The notes beneath the pieces were generated by a model, which had not been told where the DNA came from, made no database searches, and was given only the letters and a program-made list of their open reading frames with translations. A program made the position numbers and the translations under genes. Positions 15,147-31,814 of a stretch of 64,000 bases of DNA are shown piece by piece. The stretch is taken from contig JAKULF010000020.1 of assembly GCA_022661535.1 (NCBI GenBank), positions 434,001-498,000 on the forward strand, given 5' to 3'. Numbering within the stretch: the first letter of the stretch is position 1; each line of letters begins with the position of its first letter. This stretch comes from Eutypa lata (taxonomy: Eukaryota > Ascomycota > Sordariomycetes > Xylariales > Diatrypaceae).

Positions 15147-17279
15147 ATGATGCTTGGATACAACAACTACTCGACGATATCAACACATCATCCTCACAAC
15201 AATCACTACAAACGGAATCGAAAACAACTCGACGACACTAGCAATCACTACAACAGCAACAGCAGCAACAACAGTATAGGAGGTGGTTCGAGTTTCCATT
15301 CGACACCTACGACTACAACGCCAACGCCACAGCACGCTTTCGACGACAACTCGTTACGAGCGGCGGCCGCCTCCGCGATTGGCATCAACAGCCAGAGTTT
15401 AAACCAGGTGCCCGACCTTATGCCTTCGGACTCTTGGTTGGTTCATAGTCAGCATACCCCAACCGCTGCACAGCGTCTCGGTCACCAGCGCGAGTCTTCT
15501 TTGTCTTCTCTAGGCTCCAACGGTCCAGCATCGCCTTACAATCCCAATATATCGAATCCACAAATAGCCGTTACCGACCCGAGCAACGATGGGTTCCATG
15601 AGCTGAACTCCAATGACAATGCTTACTCATACCAGCTCGGCAAGCAGCACATGCCAGAACACTTCTATGCGAGCGCACTGTCGAATTACAATGCCAAGAA
15701 CCATCATTGCAATGTCAACAACAACAATGGGCATGCAGCTATGCCTACCACTGCCTTCGCTGACGGCCTACCAAACCTATCGCCCTCGGTAGCCCAGCAG
15801 AAGCCGAGTGGCGCCCGAGGCCTTGCGCCTGCCCCTGAACTGTCAGCTAGTGGCGGGTCGTCCACGAGACATGCCGTCTCTGTGGCGAGTTCCACCGCAG
15901 GCGATGACTCACCTGCCACGCCATCTCTACAGGAGCCTGAGGACGATGTCAGGAGGCCCAAGAATGGTGAGAATTCCAATTCTAATTTTTCGGTACTACG
16001 TTACCTAAGCGACATTGATGATGGCATTTGCTCACCTTCTTTCTTGGACGATGTAGGCTTTAACCACAACCTTCCTCCAAAATTAGATCGCACTTTGACA
16101 GATATCTATACCGACGAGCTATATAATCCTAACTTCACCTTTACCTCGGCATCTCCACCTCAGACGGTAGCCATGTCACCGAGTAATGACGTCTTCGCGC
16201 AAAGGCTCCACGCAGCCAACAGTCAACATCTTAGCGCTGCCCAGTCGCCTGAGTCTAATGCATCGCGGGACAGGTCGCCGTTTCGCCAGTGTTCGCCATA
16301 CGCTTCAGCTGCGAATGACTTCACCCAGATGGGGATGAACCAGGTTCGACTTGGATCGGCGCAACATTTGCGCGAGAAGAGGAAGGCCGAACAAGACGCC
16401 AGGGAGATCCAGCACCAGATGGCACGTAGCTCAGCGCGACAACACGATGGCACTCCTAACACCATCTCTCCAAAGGACGCTGTTTTGGACTTTAACGAGC
16501 CGGACGATGGTTCTAACTTCCCGCTGTTCTCTCCACACGAGACACACGGTTTCAAGATGGAACCATTAAGTCATGACAGTCATAGCGTGCTCTCTCAGCA
16601 ACCCCAACCGCAACAGCAACAGACAAACCAGCAATTTCGGTCTATGAATTCAACGACGCCGGTTCAAAGTAGTTTCAACTTCTCCATGCCGTCTAATATG
16701 CATATGCCGCAGCAGTATCCGTTCGTTTCCCGCCCACAGCATGACCAGCATCCACAGGAGACCACGCCGTCAGCTTCGAGCTTTTCGCGGGTCAGTTCTA
16801 CGGAGACTAGTACCCCGGACTTCAGTGATGGAAGTATGCAGAAACCAGCGAGGACGAATGCCGACAGTGGTACATACACTTGCACTTATCACGGTTGCAA
16901 TCTCCGATTCGAAACTCCAGCGCTTTTGCAGAAGCACAAACGCGAGGGCCACCGGCAAGCAACAGCGCTCAACGCCATCAGGGGTAGCCCGGTACCGGGG
17001 ATGACAAGCAATCTACTCAACAGCCAAGCAGGACCTCACAAGTGCGAACGGATCAATCCGAGTACGGGAAAGCCATGCAACACGGTCTTCTCCAGACCTT
17101 ACGATCTTACTCGTCACGAGGACACGATTCACAATGCGCGTAAGCAGAAGGTCCGATGCAACCTATGCACGGAAGAGAAAACTTTCAGCCGGGCAGACGC
17201 GCTTACGAGACATTATCGCGTTTGTCATCCCGACGTGGAATTCCCTGGAAAGCACCGGAGACGTGGTGGCAATGCCTGA
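15147..17279 (+). CDS. C2H2 zinc-finger transcription factor, Rpn4-like
   Basis: One uninterrupted frame of 710 codons. The first ~560 residues are low-complexity (Asn/Gln/Ser/His-rich, with short poly-Q near residue 490) as in many fungal activators. The C-terminus carries three C2H2-type units: one at about residues 578-599 (CTYHGCNLRF), an atypical one at about 633-661 (CERINPSTGKPCNTVFSRPY, then H..H in LTRHEDTIH), and one at about 671-695 (CNLCTEEKTFSRADALTRH). The extended second finger with NPSTGKPC and FSRPYDLTRH resembles the C-terminal fingers of yeast Rpn4, the activator of proteasome genes; that assignment is family recognition, not proven here. Other C2H2 regulators remain possible. 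A short acidic/hydrophobic stretch (FSVLRYLSDIDDG, about residue 281) could be an activation or degradation motif. Two adjacent ATGs (15147, 15150) start it; the upstream leader is rich in CA. Convergent with AROM. Confidence 0.75.
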   Translation: MMLGYNNYSTISTHHPHNNHYKRNRKQLDDTSNHYNSNSSNNSIGGGSSFHSTPTTTTPTPQHAFDDNSLRAAAASAIGINSQSLNQVPDLMPSDSWLVHSQHTPTAAQRLGHQRESSLSSLGSNGPASPYNPNISNPQIAVTDPSNDGFHELNSNDNAYSYQLGKQHMPEHFYASALSNYNAKNHHCNVNNNNGHAAMPTTAFADGLPNLSPSVAQQKPSGARGLAPAPELSASGGSSTRHAVSVASSTAGDDSPATPSLQEPEDDVRRPKNGENSNSNFSVLRYLSDIDDGICSPSFLDDVGFNHNLPPKLDRTLTDIYTDELYNPNFTFTSASPPQTVAMSPSNDVFAQRLHAANSQHLSAAQSPESNASRDRSPFRQCSPYASAANDFTQMGMNQVRLGSAQHLREKRKAEQDAREIQHQMARSSARQHDGTPNTISPKDAVLDFNEPDDGSNFPLFSPHETHGFKMEPLSHDSHSVLSQQPQPQQQQTNQQFRSMNSTTPVQSSFNFSMPSNMHMPQQYPFVSRPQHDQHPQETTPSASSFSRVSSTETSTPDFSDGSMQKPARTNADSGTYTCTYHGCNLRFETPALLQKHKREGHRQATALNAIRGSPVPGMTSNLLNSQAGPHKCERINPSTGKPCNTVFSRPYDLTRHEDTIHNARKQKVRCNLCTEEKTFSRADALTRHYRVCHPDVEFPGKHRRRGGNA

Positions 17280-20200
17280 GCTGTCTAACTGAAGAGGGCT
17301 TACAGGCGGAGGGACCGACACCTCACGCTGCGCCTGGTTGCGTTGCGTTGCGTTGCGTGGATGAATGGATGGATGGATGCATGCCATACTGGCATACATA
17401 CACAGCAGGCTGGGTATTTCACACAGCGACATTCGCATGGCATTGTATCACGTCGCACAAAGGCAAAAGAGGTGTGCTATGCTACGCTACGCTATGGTAT
17501 GATATACTATACTATGCGATGCGGTGCAATGACGAATCAATCGCATCTCGACACGAAGTTGATTCGAACTTTCCGCATGCATACATCCAACCAACCATCC
17601 ATCATTTATCATCATATGATAATTGGGTATTAGTACCTAGCTCTACTTCGTGGTTCGGATTGGTGGAGAAGGCATAAAGCGACGCTACACAACACCTACA
17701 CTGCATTGCGCCCGATTTACCCCAAAGCCAAAAGCCATTTCGTCGTCATTCAGGGTCCAACGTCAATTATGCAGGGTCCTGTTAGGGTCCTGTTAGCCAA
17801 GACTGAGAAGACTGGGCTTGACCCTGTTCAGGCATCGATCTTCACGTTAGGGGCAGGTTTTGTCCCACTTTCGCTGATCCCTTCTGTGGATCCAATTGGT
17901 AGTCGGTAGTGGGTTGAACGCCTATGACGTCAGACACCTAAACCTTTCTGACCTTTCCTGCCCTTTCCTGCCCTTTTCCCCTCTGCGGGATGGTCAGGAT
18001 GTCAAGGATGTGAACACTTGTCGTCGATAATGGGCATCATCATCATCATCGTCGTCATCATCATCGACAGCATCCACCACATCCGCATCCGCATCTGCAT
18101 CCACCTCCCACCTCCATCAATGGGACACCCTGGTCAATCTACTACATCATAGCCCAACCTTAAACCACATGTACCTGCTGTCGCGCGACACACCCGAACC
18201 TCCCCCGGATTCTAGCTTATACTCGATATTTTTATCCCCTTACCTCCCATGGCCTAGCATATCGGGGCTTGCATGACCCTTATCATCACCGTCGTCATAT
18301 CGTCACCAAAAATGTCACTCTACCCACCCTACCTCTTCTGTCGTATTTGTGACGTGGGTATACCCGTCATAGACCCTACTCTATCTATTTGGGATGGTTA
18401 GCAAGCGGGGTGCGAAATAGTGTTTACCCATTGGGGATACTTCAATTTTAATTTGTTTTTCTTTCTATGTAAATTCTTTTTTATCTTTTACTTCTTTTCT
18501 TTCTTTCTTTCTTTCTTCTCTTGATTTTCCTCCACGTCATTGGAACAACATGGGGGGCATGGCGGCATCGTTGCACTCAATTATAGACTTGGGCGGGCCG
18601 GGCCCAGAGGATTGGGCCCAACTTGGATCCTGGCGGACCGTTTGATGTCTGAACGACTTCTATTAATGTCTTCTCATGTATGATCTTCTTTTGTTGTCCG
18701 GGGTGTTGTCTTTTTTAAGTTTTATTTTCCCCCTTGTCTCTTTTTCTACCCACATAGACTTCTTGTACGATATCAGCGGGGAAAGCATGGGGGGATAATG
18801 GAGTTCTACGGGAACATTGATGACGCTGATGAGAAAAAAAAGAACAACGTTTAATGAGAATTGTACGAAAAGAAGAAACAAAAAGCGAAGCGCGGGTGGT
18901 CGTCTTCATTCATACATAGTATTGCGGGACATGAAAAAAAGCAGAAGAGAGAGGTTCTCTCGGCGGCAAAAAAGCTCTGATTGTTTGTTTTTGTTGTACG
19001 ACGATGAAAAAAAGATATCCAGGAGTTCTCTCAGACCAATCAATAGACCACTAACTAGTAGCATTATCTATCTGCGCTAGTATATACCTAATTCGAATAA
19101 ATTAATTGCTGGGGGAATTCCCCGGCCTTACCTATCTACCTACCTACTTAGAAGTCCCCTATTGAATATAAGCTGCCTGTGCCGATATGTGATTGACTAC
19201 TTAGATTGATTGATTAATCAGATATGTATGCTGTCCCAATGCCATCATCACATACATGCCACGTTCATTCATGTATGTATGTATGTTACATACGTTGGCA
19301 ATGTACACGTGCCTGACCAGGCTTGACCACGTTCGAGGTCCGAACTGTAACCTACATAGATGTGATGGATCGGTTGCATCCCATGTAGATAGATAGATAG
19401 ATGCCCAAGACGATGGATGATGGTACGGTATGGTACGGTACGCCAAGAGTCCGGGGTGGCTAACGACGACGACGACTACCACTACCAACATCTTCCTTCG
19501 ATTGGGATTGAGTGATCGTTCATTTGTTGGACCCAAAGCCCCGTGGATGGATGATGAGGTCAGGGTCCTGCTCACTTTACTTTGACACGTACTACGTAGG
19601 TACGGTACAGAGTCGTATAGGTCGTCGTCGTCTATCGACCACACCCCTGCCATAGGTTCCTGAAGATAGTATACTGGTAGGTCAATGGGCCATAAAAAGA
19701 AAAGGGGGGGATGGCAATATGGGATTAGGATGGCAATCAGTAGTGGCAACATTGACACCGTGGACTTTTACAACGTAATCTCATGTCAGTTGTATGTAGT
19801 CTAATACTTATTAGACGTTGATATACCAACCACCCAACAGGGACCCTCACTCACTCACTGCATGCCGATCGTAGGTAATACATACATACTTACTTATACA
19901 TGTTAAGAACCATCTTAAAATCACAGAATAAGATAGCTCGTTCCGTACATACTTGCGAGAGAGGGAGATATATATATATATTCGAATGTAGCAAGTAGAC
20001 CTAACTAACAATTGCCATCAACCGTCAGGAGAACCTGTGGTAGGTAGGTCTCTCTTTGTCTGTCTGCTAGATATAGCCCAAAGATGTTGAACTTTGAAGC
20101 TTGCAGTGATCCGTCCGTCCCTCTTTAGTGGTTTTCCTTTTCCCTCCCTCCATCCAACCCACCTAGACTAGATAGATAGATAGACTAGAATATCTACCAT

Positions 20201-20336
20201 TGTAGATTGTATCGAGTGAAAGACTTCAGTGAAAAATACACCAGCCATATCCCAATCCTACCTACCTACCTACATACATCATGCTACGACTCGAGCAACG
20301 AACATACTGACATCGCCGTGATTCTCTATGCCCTAC
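17280..20336. other. Intergenic spacer between the zinc-finger gene and AROM
   Basis: 3.1 kb between convergent genes. No supportable gene. It contains gcgtt steps (17338-17357), ctatgctacg-type degenerate steps (about 17475-17525), atcatcatc/gtcgtc tracts (about 18035-18070), a cttt tract (about 18495-18518), tagatagata near 19385 and 20170, and tgtatgtatg near 19270. Open frames here overlap these repeats and are not believable proteins. Confidence 0.65.
18035..18070. repeat. (ATC/GTC)n trinucleotide tract
   Basis: A run of atcatc units interrupted by gtcgtc, in spacer DNA downstream of the zinc-finger gene. Confidence 0.85.
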
Positions 20337-25149
<4,813 letters not shown>

Positions 25150-25979
25150 TTAGGAACTGCGTTGTATGTCTGGGTATACGAAGAGAAGCCTATAGCTTAG
25201 CTGGTGATAGCTAGATGGTGATAGCTAGCCGGTGCTACTACCGTTGCTCCTTCGTTTCCTCCTGCGTTTCGAAGAAGAGATAGCTTCGACGGACGAGCTA
25301 CTGTTGGACAAGAATTTCTTAATGGTGCAGCACACAGCCTAGGTAAAACGGGAAGCTAGAGACAAAACGTGTGCGTAGCTCCAATAAAAGGACTAACCAA
25401 CTACAAACCGGGTCGAACTACAACAAGTCGTCGACTGGGTTTTTAGGGAAAGAGCTCATGTGTACAAGGTTAGGGCTCTGAGTTTTTATTTGATCTGGTC
25501 CTGTGAAGTTGTCGTCGTCGTAATCCCACGTCAGCAGGATATATCAACGATGTATGACATGACACCTTACAAATCACGACTCGTTCTCAAGGTGGAAAAA
25601 GAACCCTCCGATATGATATAAAGCTACAAAATACTTACCTACCTGGGCAGGTACGGTCACTAACGTTATTTTTTAAATATTTTTTTAACAATCAATTGAC
25701 CAATCAGCGACAACGGATTTTCGACCAAAAAAAACTTTAAGGAGGTGTGTAAGATTCCTCCGATTACGGAAGACACTCAGACTGACACTTTGATGTTGGT
25801 GACTTTGACTCATAGGGAAGAGCTTACTACGTTTAGCAGTGTTAAATACCCGGGCATTCCCCGCCAGCCCCGGCTGGTTAACATATGCACTAGCAGCAAG
25901 GGTAGGTACCTAACAACAGGTACCTAGTCTCTCTTAATAGGTACATACATATAATTATGTACTTATTACCCACCTAGTT

Positions 25980-26345
25980 TTAATACAACGAGCCGGTTCT
26001 TCGAATTTAAGTTTTTAATTAATTATTCGATTATTAATTTATAATTTATTAACGTTTTTATATTTTTTAAATAATTATATTAATAAATAATTATAAATAT
26101 AATAATTTAAATAAAACTTATTTTATTTTATTATTTATTAAATAATTAATTAAAAACTTAAATTTAAAAAATTAATTTATTAAAATAAAATAAAATAAAT
26201 ATAAAATAAATATATATTAATATTTATTAATTAATTATAATATTATAAAATAAATAATAATTAATTAATTTATAATATTTTTAATTAAAATCGGCTTTTA
26301 GTTTTATTTTTATTTTTATTTTTATTTTTATTACATTGTATTAAG
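25980..26345. repeat. Small AT-rich block
   Basis: About 365 bp made almost only of A and T, with a few CpG and CpT, ending in five ttttta-type steps at about 26303-26332. Its composition matches the big block at the right end of the window, suggesting a short RIP-mutated repeat. It marks the left edge of the 12-kb segment carrying the transporter and reductase. Confidence 0.7.
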
Positions 26346-26634
26346 TAAGTTGATATGGTAAATAATTTCCATCTAAGCTGTATTATATTCTAGATGCGAC
26401 AGTCATCTTGAAGAAGGATGCAGACAGAGTATCAGGAGACTGAGAGCCCGCGACTTCGATCACATTTCGAAATATAATTCAGAATACGAGAGATTCCCCT
26501 CACGCCCGGATAAGTTTACTATTAGCTCCTATAATGTCTAACGCAATCATACGTGCCATGACTGGTATGGTGAGAAGCATTTTCAGTGTTTGCTATACCG
26601 ATAGTAGCACTATAAATACCAACGTGAAGCTGGC

Positions 26635-27494
26635 GTGGTCCTTGTGAACGCCGTTGGTATCGAATTTAATCGGGAAGTTATTGAATTGCTTCTCCTGGAG
26701 ATACCAATGCTGCGTGAGCGCGACCAAATCCACAGAGGGATGCACAATGCTCTTTGCGCTCGCCAGCACGAGATAGCAATCTACTCTACATCTGGGAAAT
26801 ATTCGCGCGTCAATGTATGAAGCCTAGAACTAATCTAGGTGGGTCAGTTGAGGAGGTTGCTAGGGAAGACAGAGCCGTCTCAATATTAATTAGACAAATT
26901 TGCGAAGAGTTTAGTTGGGTAGGGCTTGGTCGTTTCAACACCCATGATGCCGGACGTCATGGCCTCCAGGATGTCGATGACGAAAGGGAATGTAAGATAA
27001 ATGGTGTACTACTGAGTTGAGCATTTGGGACTGGAAGGAAGTAGAATGGCAAGACTTGCAGTATCTGCTAGATACGAGCAATAAAGCGACAATCGAACAC
27101 CTCAACAAGACGGTCTCAGAGAAATATATCGAGAGGATTATGCCATCGTCGCGAGAGATGATACCCTCCTATAGTCTGGAGTAGTAGATGACACGGGATT
27201 GGGGCCTAAGCTGAGAATTCTAGAACAGGCCTTTATTCGTGGTGATTGGATTCCGACTTTCAAGTTAGTTTATCTCGGAGCGACCTGCAGTCCTCTCATA
27301 TCCAATGTCGGAATGAGCTCCAGCAGAAATCGGTCAACGCATTCGTTACTCAAAAGCTGAAGATGTTCTATCATCTTCCGCTATACACGGAACTCCTAGG
27401 TTTTATCGCGGAAATGATGCTAATCCGGTCAAACCCTGACAAGTTAATACGGACCGCTGAATACGAGTCCAAGGAATTCATAGAAGTATATTAG
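26635..27494 (+). pseudogene. Decayed coding-like segments of unknown identity
   Basis: Several consecutive stretches read like protein but lie in different frames: about 26635-26820 (NREVIELLLLEIPMLRERDQ), 26820-27020 (EDRAVSILIRQICEEFSW), 27002-27184 (SIWDWKEVEWQDLQYLLDTS) and 27246-27494 (KMFYHLPLYTELLGFIAEMM). The first faintly recalls an ankyrin-type helix pair, but I do not recognise the family. Stops and frame changes between segments argue for a relic; an undetected multi-intron gene is the alternative. It sits beside the small AT-rich block, a typical place for gene decay. Confidence 0.3.
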
Positions 27495-28265
27495 GGGGTA
27501 ATTATCTAGACGGTAAGTGTCTAAACATCGATTCCTCTAACTATTTTAATGGGCTAGACTGGTTCGATCTATATTCATATTTCCTGTCTATATAAAGACA
27601 GCATATGCTCTAAACAGGAAGATTAACCACCCAACCGAAATATACTCTTTTGATCATAAACATTCAGTCTTGATAATGACAGCTAGATGCTTTTAAATCA
27701 AGTCTTGCCTGGGTTCCGTGGTGATATGGTGTCGCGGGGGAAGAAAGGTAGTATTTGTCAAAACTAATATATTTCATTCCTTACTTAAGTAATTAATGTT
27801 ACTTGCCTTCTAAATGTCACATAAGATCCGGTGTTAAGCGCCGTCTAGGCGCAGGTTGAATCCACCCCCCTTATTTTCCTCTAAACCATTAACTAATTGG
27901 TATTTACTTACACTGTGGCAACCGGAAATACAACGTGCCTGCATGGGGCTTAATAATCGCCCTACTTCCTTAGGCCAATTATTATGCCTAGGGCCGGGAA
28001 CGAAGCAGGGTATAATTTGAATTCATGGGTCCTAAATGTGGATTCGCAACGAAACAGGGGTAGCTTAGCAATATTCTTAGTGATGGCCACGGATTTTACC
28101 CGCAGCTTCACATTATTAAGACACTTAACAATGGGGCTGTCCTGTTTGATACTTAAGTATTAATATGTTGTGTTCTTCTATCAAGTTTCAATTCTGAGCT
28201 GTTTGCGTAGCTTCACCCATCGCGTACCCTATAACCTCCCTACCAAGAACAGCATAGCCGATGAG

Positions 28266-30742
28266 ATGTCCGTCATGGTAGATAACGTTGGTGACGAGGA
28301 GAAAGCGTCTGCGACGGATCAAGAACAACGATATGAACCAATTCATCCGACCGTTCAGGATGGCTCACAGGAACGAACGCGGTCCAATTCTAGAGCATCC
28401 GCATCTGGTCCTCCTCCTTCCATTTTGTCGGCAATGACTCGTGTGCGCTCGCAGAATGGGCATGGTGTTGCCGATTTGGAAGAGAGCGATTGGCCCGATG
28501 ATGCTGCCTCCCCAGCTCGCGCCGGGCTCGAGAAGGACCCTTTCGAGGTATCATGGGAAAGCGAAGATGAGCCCTTGTGTCCCCGAAGCTTACCCCTTCT
28601 TCGCAAGTGGATAATTGTCCTCATTGTCGGCATGGGCAGCCTCTGCGTGTAAGTCTACCCTAGCATCGATGGAAAACCGCACCGCTAGTTATTCTTTCCG
28701 AGACCAATATCTGCTGGCACTAACAATTGGTTATTAGCACACTTACGAGCTCAATCTATACCTCCACGTACGCACAGATGAACCGCGAGTTCGGCATTTC
28801 AAGTATTGTGGGAACCCTCGGCCTCTCGACCTTCGTGCTCGGGCGTAAGTTTAATCCCGCCCCAACCTCTTTCTTTCCGCCTTTAACCACGAACCACGAG
28901 CCGCACTAACAACGTCTTCAGTGGCACTCGGGCCGCTGCTTATGAGCCCACTGAGTGAGATCCATGGCCGGCGACCAATCTACCTTTTCTCTTGGGGGAT
29001 GTTTGTGGTCTGGCTGATACCCTGTGCCGTTGCCCGAAATGTGGAAACGATGCTTGTTGTAGGTACCCAGCTGGCAGCCCGGCCAGATATACGCCCCCAT
29101 CGCGCCATGCATCATCGTCACTAACCAAAATTTTCACCGTAGTCACGCTTCTTTGACGGGTTTGCCGGGAGCTCATTTCTTAGCGTCGCCGGCGGGACGG
29201 TCAGTGACGTTTTCAGAAGGGATCAGATTCAGGCTCCGATGGCTATCATCTCTCTAAGCCCCTTTATAGGTAGGCTCATCAGCGCTACTTTGGTAGTATA
29301 AATCAAATTAACCGTCACCAGGACCGAGTATAGGACCCTTGATAGGCGGCTTCATCAATTACAATACAAACTGGAGATGGACATATTATGTAAGTTACTT
29401 GAGTCCTCTTACTATACTAATCCATAAATGGCCGTGTGGTTCGTTCAAGCTAGCATTCCGTTATAGGGTGGCATTCCCCAGTGCATCACTCAGAGCAGTA
29501 AATGGGTACAACTACTAATGATCAACGGGTATAGTTTCTCATTATCTGGGGATTTGCTTTACTGCTGTTGATTGTGTTTTTCGCCCCTGAAACATATCGT
29601 ATGTTTTCAATCGCACCCCTCCATTTTCCCCCATCGACCCCCAATGGCCTCTAATACTGGCATAGATCCAATCAAGTTGCGCGAGAAGGCTATAGGCTTG
29701 AGGAAGGAGACAGGCGACGACCGATGGAAGGCCCCGATGGAAAAATCCACGAAGTCCATTACCAGGGACATTGCATTCTCCCTTCTTCGGCCTTTCCAAC
29801 TGCTCATCTTTGAGCCGATGTGTTTGCTCCTCTGCCTATTCTCAGCTATCCTGTTAGGCGTACTTTACCTCTTCTTTGGAGCATTTGGCGTGATCTTCGG
29901 TGGCAACTATGGATTCAACCTTTGGCAAACCGGCTTGTCCTTCCTTGGCATTTTTGTTGGTATGATCATATGCTCTCTCACGGATCCTCTTTGGCGAAGG
30001 TTGTATGGTAGGTTGATCGAACGAAACAATGGGATACCGGAACCCGAATTTCGTCTAGCACCTGCGATTGCCGGTGCTATACTCGTCCCTGTTGGGCTCT
30101 TCTGGTTTGCTTGGACCACGTATCCCCATGTCCACTGGATTATGCCCATCATTGGGTCTGGTATTTTCGGCTGTGGCGTAAGTAACCCCAGGACGTTGAG
30201 GTGGTTCATTGCAACTCTGAGCTGCGCACGTATCTTCATTCTTCATTGCGGGTACCAGTTATTAGCTACGTTGAGAAGCATACTATTTTATTAGTCCTTA
30301 TGTAGAGTTACTAACCTTACGTGCCGTAGACACTTCTTGTCTTTACCGGGATATTCACATTCCTTGGTAAGCTCTATCCTCTGGTAATATATATCACTCT
30401 CGGGGAGAAGTTAACATCAAGAAACTATAGTTGATGCGTACCCGCTCTTCGCAGCTTCAGCTTTAGCAGCCAACAGTTTCACGCGATGCGCATTTGCAGG
30501 CAAGTATACCCATTATCAATAAATCTGAACACACCAAGCCCCAATGACAAAAGACTAGAAGCTAACTAGTCTATACGTATGTAGCTGCTTTCCCACTATT
30601 CGGACTCCAGATGTACAACGCACTCGGAAACCAGTGGGCATCGAGCTTACTCGCCTTTCTAACAGTTTTCATGCTTCCATTTCCGTATTTGTTTTTCCGG
30701 TATGGAAAGTATTTGCGAAGGAAAAGTAAGTTTGCAATATAA
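28266..30742 (+). CDS. Major facilitator superfamily transporter, DHA1 drug:H+ antiporter type
   Basis: Ten exons: 28266-28648, 28738-28844, 28922-29058, 29143-29269, 29322-29389, 29535-29598, 29666-30177, 30330-30366, 30431-30499, 30585-30742. Together 1662 bp in one frame, 553 residues, stop TAA. All introns are GT-AG except the last, which is GC-AG (GCAAGT donor). A ~112-residue hydrophilic N-terminus precedes the first membrane helix (WIIVLIVGMGSL). The DHA1 motif A between TM2 and TM3 is present (LSEIHGRRPIYLFSW), as is GPLIGGFI in the TM5 region, then WRWTYY and APETYHPIKLR before the central loop, and VDAYPLF and AANSFTR in the C-terminal half. This matches plasma-membrane exporters of drugs, polyamines or metabolites; substrate unknown. 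The start could also be 28170, in frame, but 28266 gives a more usual leader. The next intact gene, downstream on the same strand, is the Lys2-like reductase, so it may export that enzyme's product. Confidence 0.88.
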
Positions 30743-31076
30743 CAAATAGATAATAGGAAATAAGGAAACAACAATAAAATTCTAATAAATTATGCAATAT
30801 AAAATATAAAATATAATTTATAAAGTAAAATACAATATTCCATCACAGCAATGTTGTTAGCACATTCGGATATATTTATCAAAGTAGTTGCATTGCTTCC
30901 TAAGGAGTCTGAAATAAATAAAGGGGTCAAAGGAGCTTTCAGGAGCTAAGGCATCAATGGCAAGGCGGCAGCAAGGTGTATGTAGGCTATGTCTAGCCTA
31001 CGATTCCTGACCTAGATACTAATACAGAACCAAGCTTTCTAGCAATACCTGACCTACACTTATATTCTGACAATAA
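30743..31076. other. Short spacer after the transporter
   Basis: AT-rich 3' region with aatataaaat repeats around 30795-30835; presumably the transporter 3' UTR and terminator. No gene seen. Confidence 0.5.
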
Positions 31077-31529
31077 CCCAACCTGTCGTTCAACTGGACC
31101 ACTGATACAACCAACATTGAAAGAACCTATCTTCCCTGGGGCTTCAAGATTATCGATTGGTCGACTACTAAGGGGAGAGACGTCGCACTGACGGTACCGA
31201 CAGTAGCTTCAAACCCCGACATTCCTCTGAGCGTGAGCCGGGAGTTTTTTGGGGCCGACTTTTGGCGTAGGGACGAAGAGGTGACCATGTGGGCGGTCAA
31301 ATGTATGGCCAAGCGAAGACAATGCGAGATCGTCCTATTCGATATATCGATCCACATGAGCCATCAAGACGCCTGCGCCTCGGGCCTTTTTGGTCTTTTC
31401 GCCGAGGAGAGTACAATCCACGTCAACCTACAAGATGCTAGTCAGGTCCAGGAACTATCTGCTGCCTATGACAAGGCTTACACCCGGAAGAAACGGGGGA
31501 AATGCCAGCTGGATGGTAATCCCACCTAA
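31077..31529 (+). pseudogene. Unidentified open segment, possible orphan exon or gene relic
   Basis: The frame is open for 150 codons to a TAA, with protein-like content (TYLPWGFKIIDWSTTKGRDV, SREFFGADFWRRDEEVTMW, HMSHQDACASGLFGLF), but has no ATG in its first half; the first usable ATG is near 31287. No clear acceptor site marks an exon start, and the region upstream is AT-rich. I do not recognise a family. It may be the last exon of a lost gene or a decayed remnant. It lies between the transporter and the reductase on the same strand. Confidence 0.35.
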
Positions 31530-31531
31530 TT

Positions 31532-31585
31532 GCACAATGATTGTTGGCCACACAATGATTGTGGACCATACAATCATTGTAGCCC
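31532..31585. repeat. Three 18-bp tandem units with a palindromic core
   Basis: Units 31532-31549, 31550-31567 and 31568-31585. Each contains caatgattg or its mirror caatcattg followed by a tggcc/ggacc/agccc end. Array lies 230-285 bp upstream of the reductase start codon, so it may be a cluster of binding sites. Confidence 0.75.
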
Positions 31586-31666
31586 AGCACCATTTCCCAC
31601 TACGGTAATTATGGTGCTTTGACTTTGGTGCCATGGCCACAGACATGTACATGGAAAGGGCTAAGT

Positions 31667-31697
31667 CACGTGAAAAGCCGACACCGGAGGTGACTCA
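31667..31697. promoter_or_regulatory. CACGTG box and TGACTCA (Gcn4/CPC1-type) site upstream of the Lys2-like gene
   Basis: CACGTG at 31667-31672 and TGACTCA at 31691-31697, 118-148 bp upstream of the ATG at 31815. TGACTCA is the binding word of Gcn4/CPC1, the activator of amino-acid biosynthesis genes, which would fit a lysine-pathway gene. The same 7-mer also occurs elsewhere in the window with no relevant gene, so this is suggestive only. Confidence 0.35.
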
Positions 31698-31814
31698 AAA
31701 ATCTCTTCTCAACGATATCAACACCACCGCCCCTCCTACGTTATATCTTGGTTACAACCAGTCAGTCCTTTCGCTATTTGTATAGGAATCCAAGACCGAC
31801 TGGCTTCCTTCAAT

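Noticed and set aside
29459..29505. Possible extra small exon inside the 145-bp MFS intron (29390-29534)
   Set aside because: It would need a 29-bp intron after it and does not match the conserved WRWTYY-to-APETY spacing of the family; direct joining gives a good helix.
31530..31814. Missing N-terminal condensation-like region of Lys2 sought upstream of the reductase
   Set aside because: No frame here or in 31077-31529 resembles it. Some filamentous-fungal members of the family, as I recall, start near this point, so truncation is not claimed.
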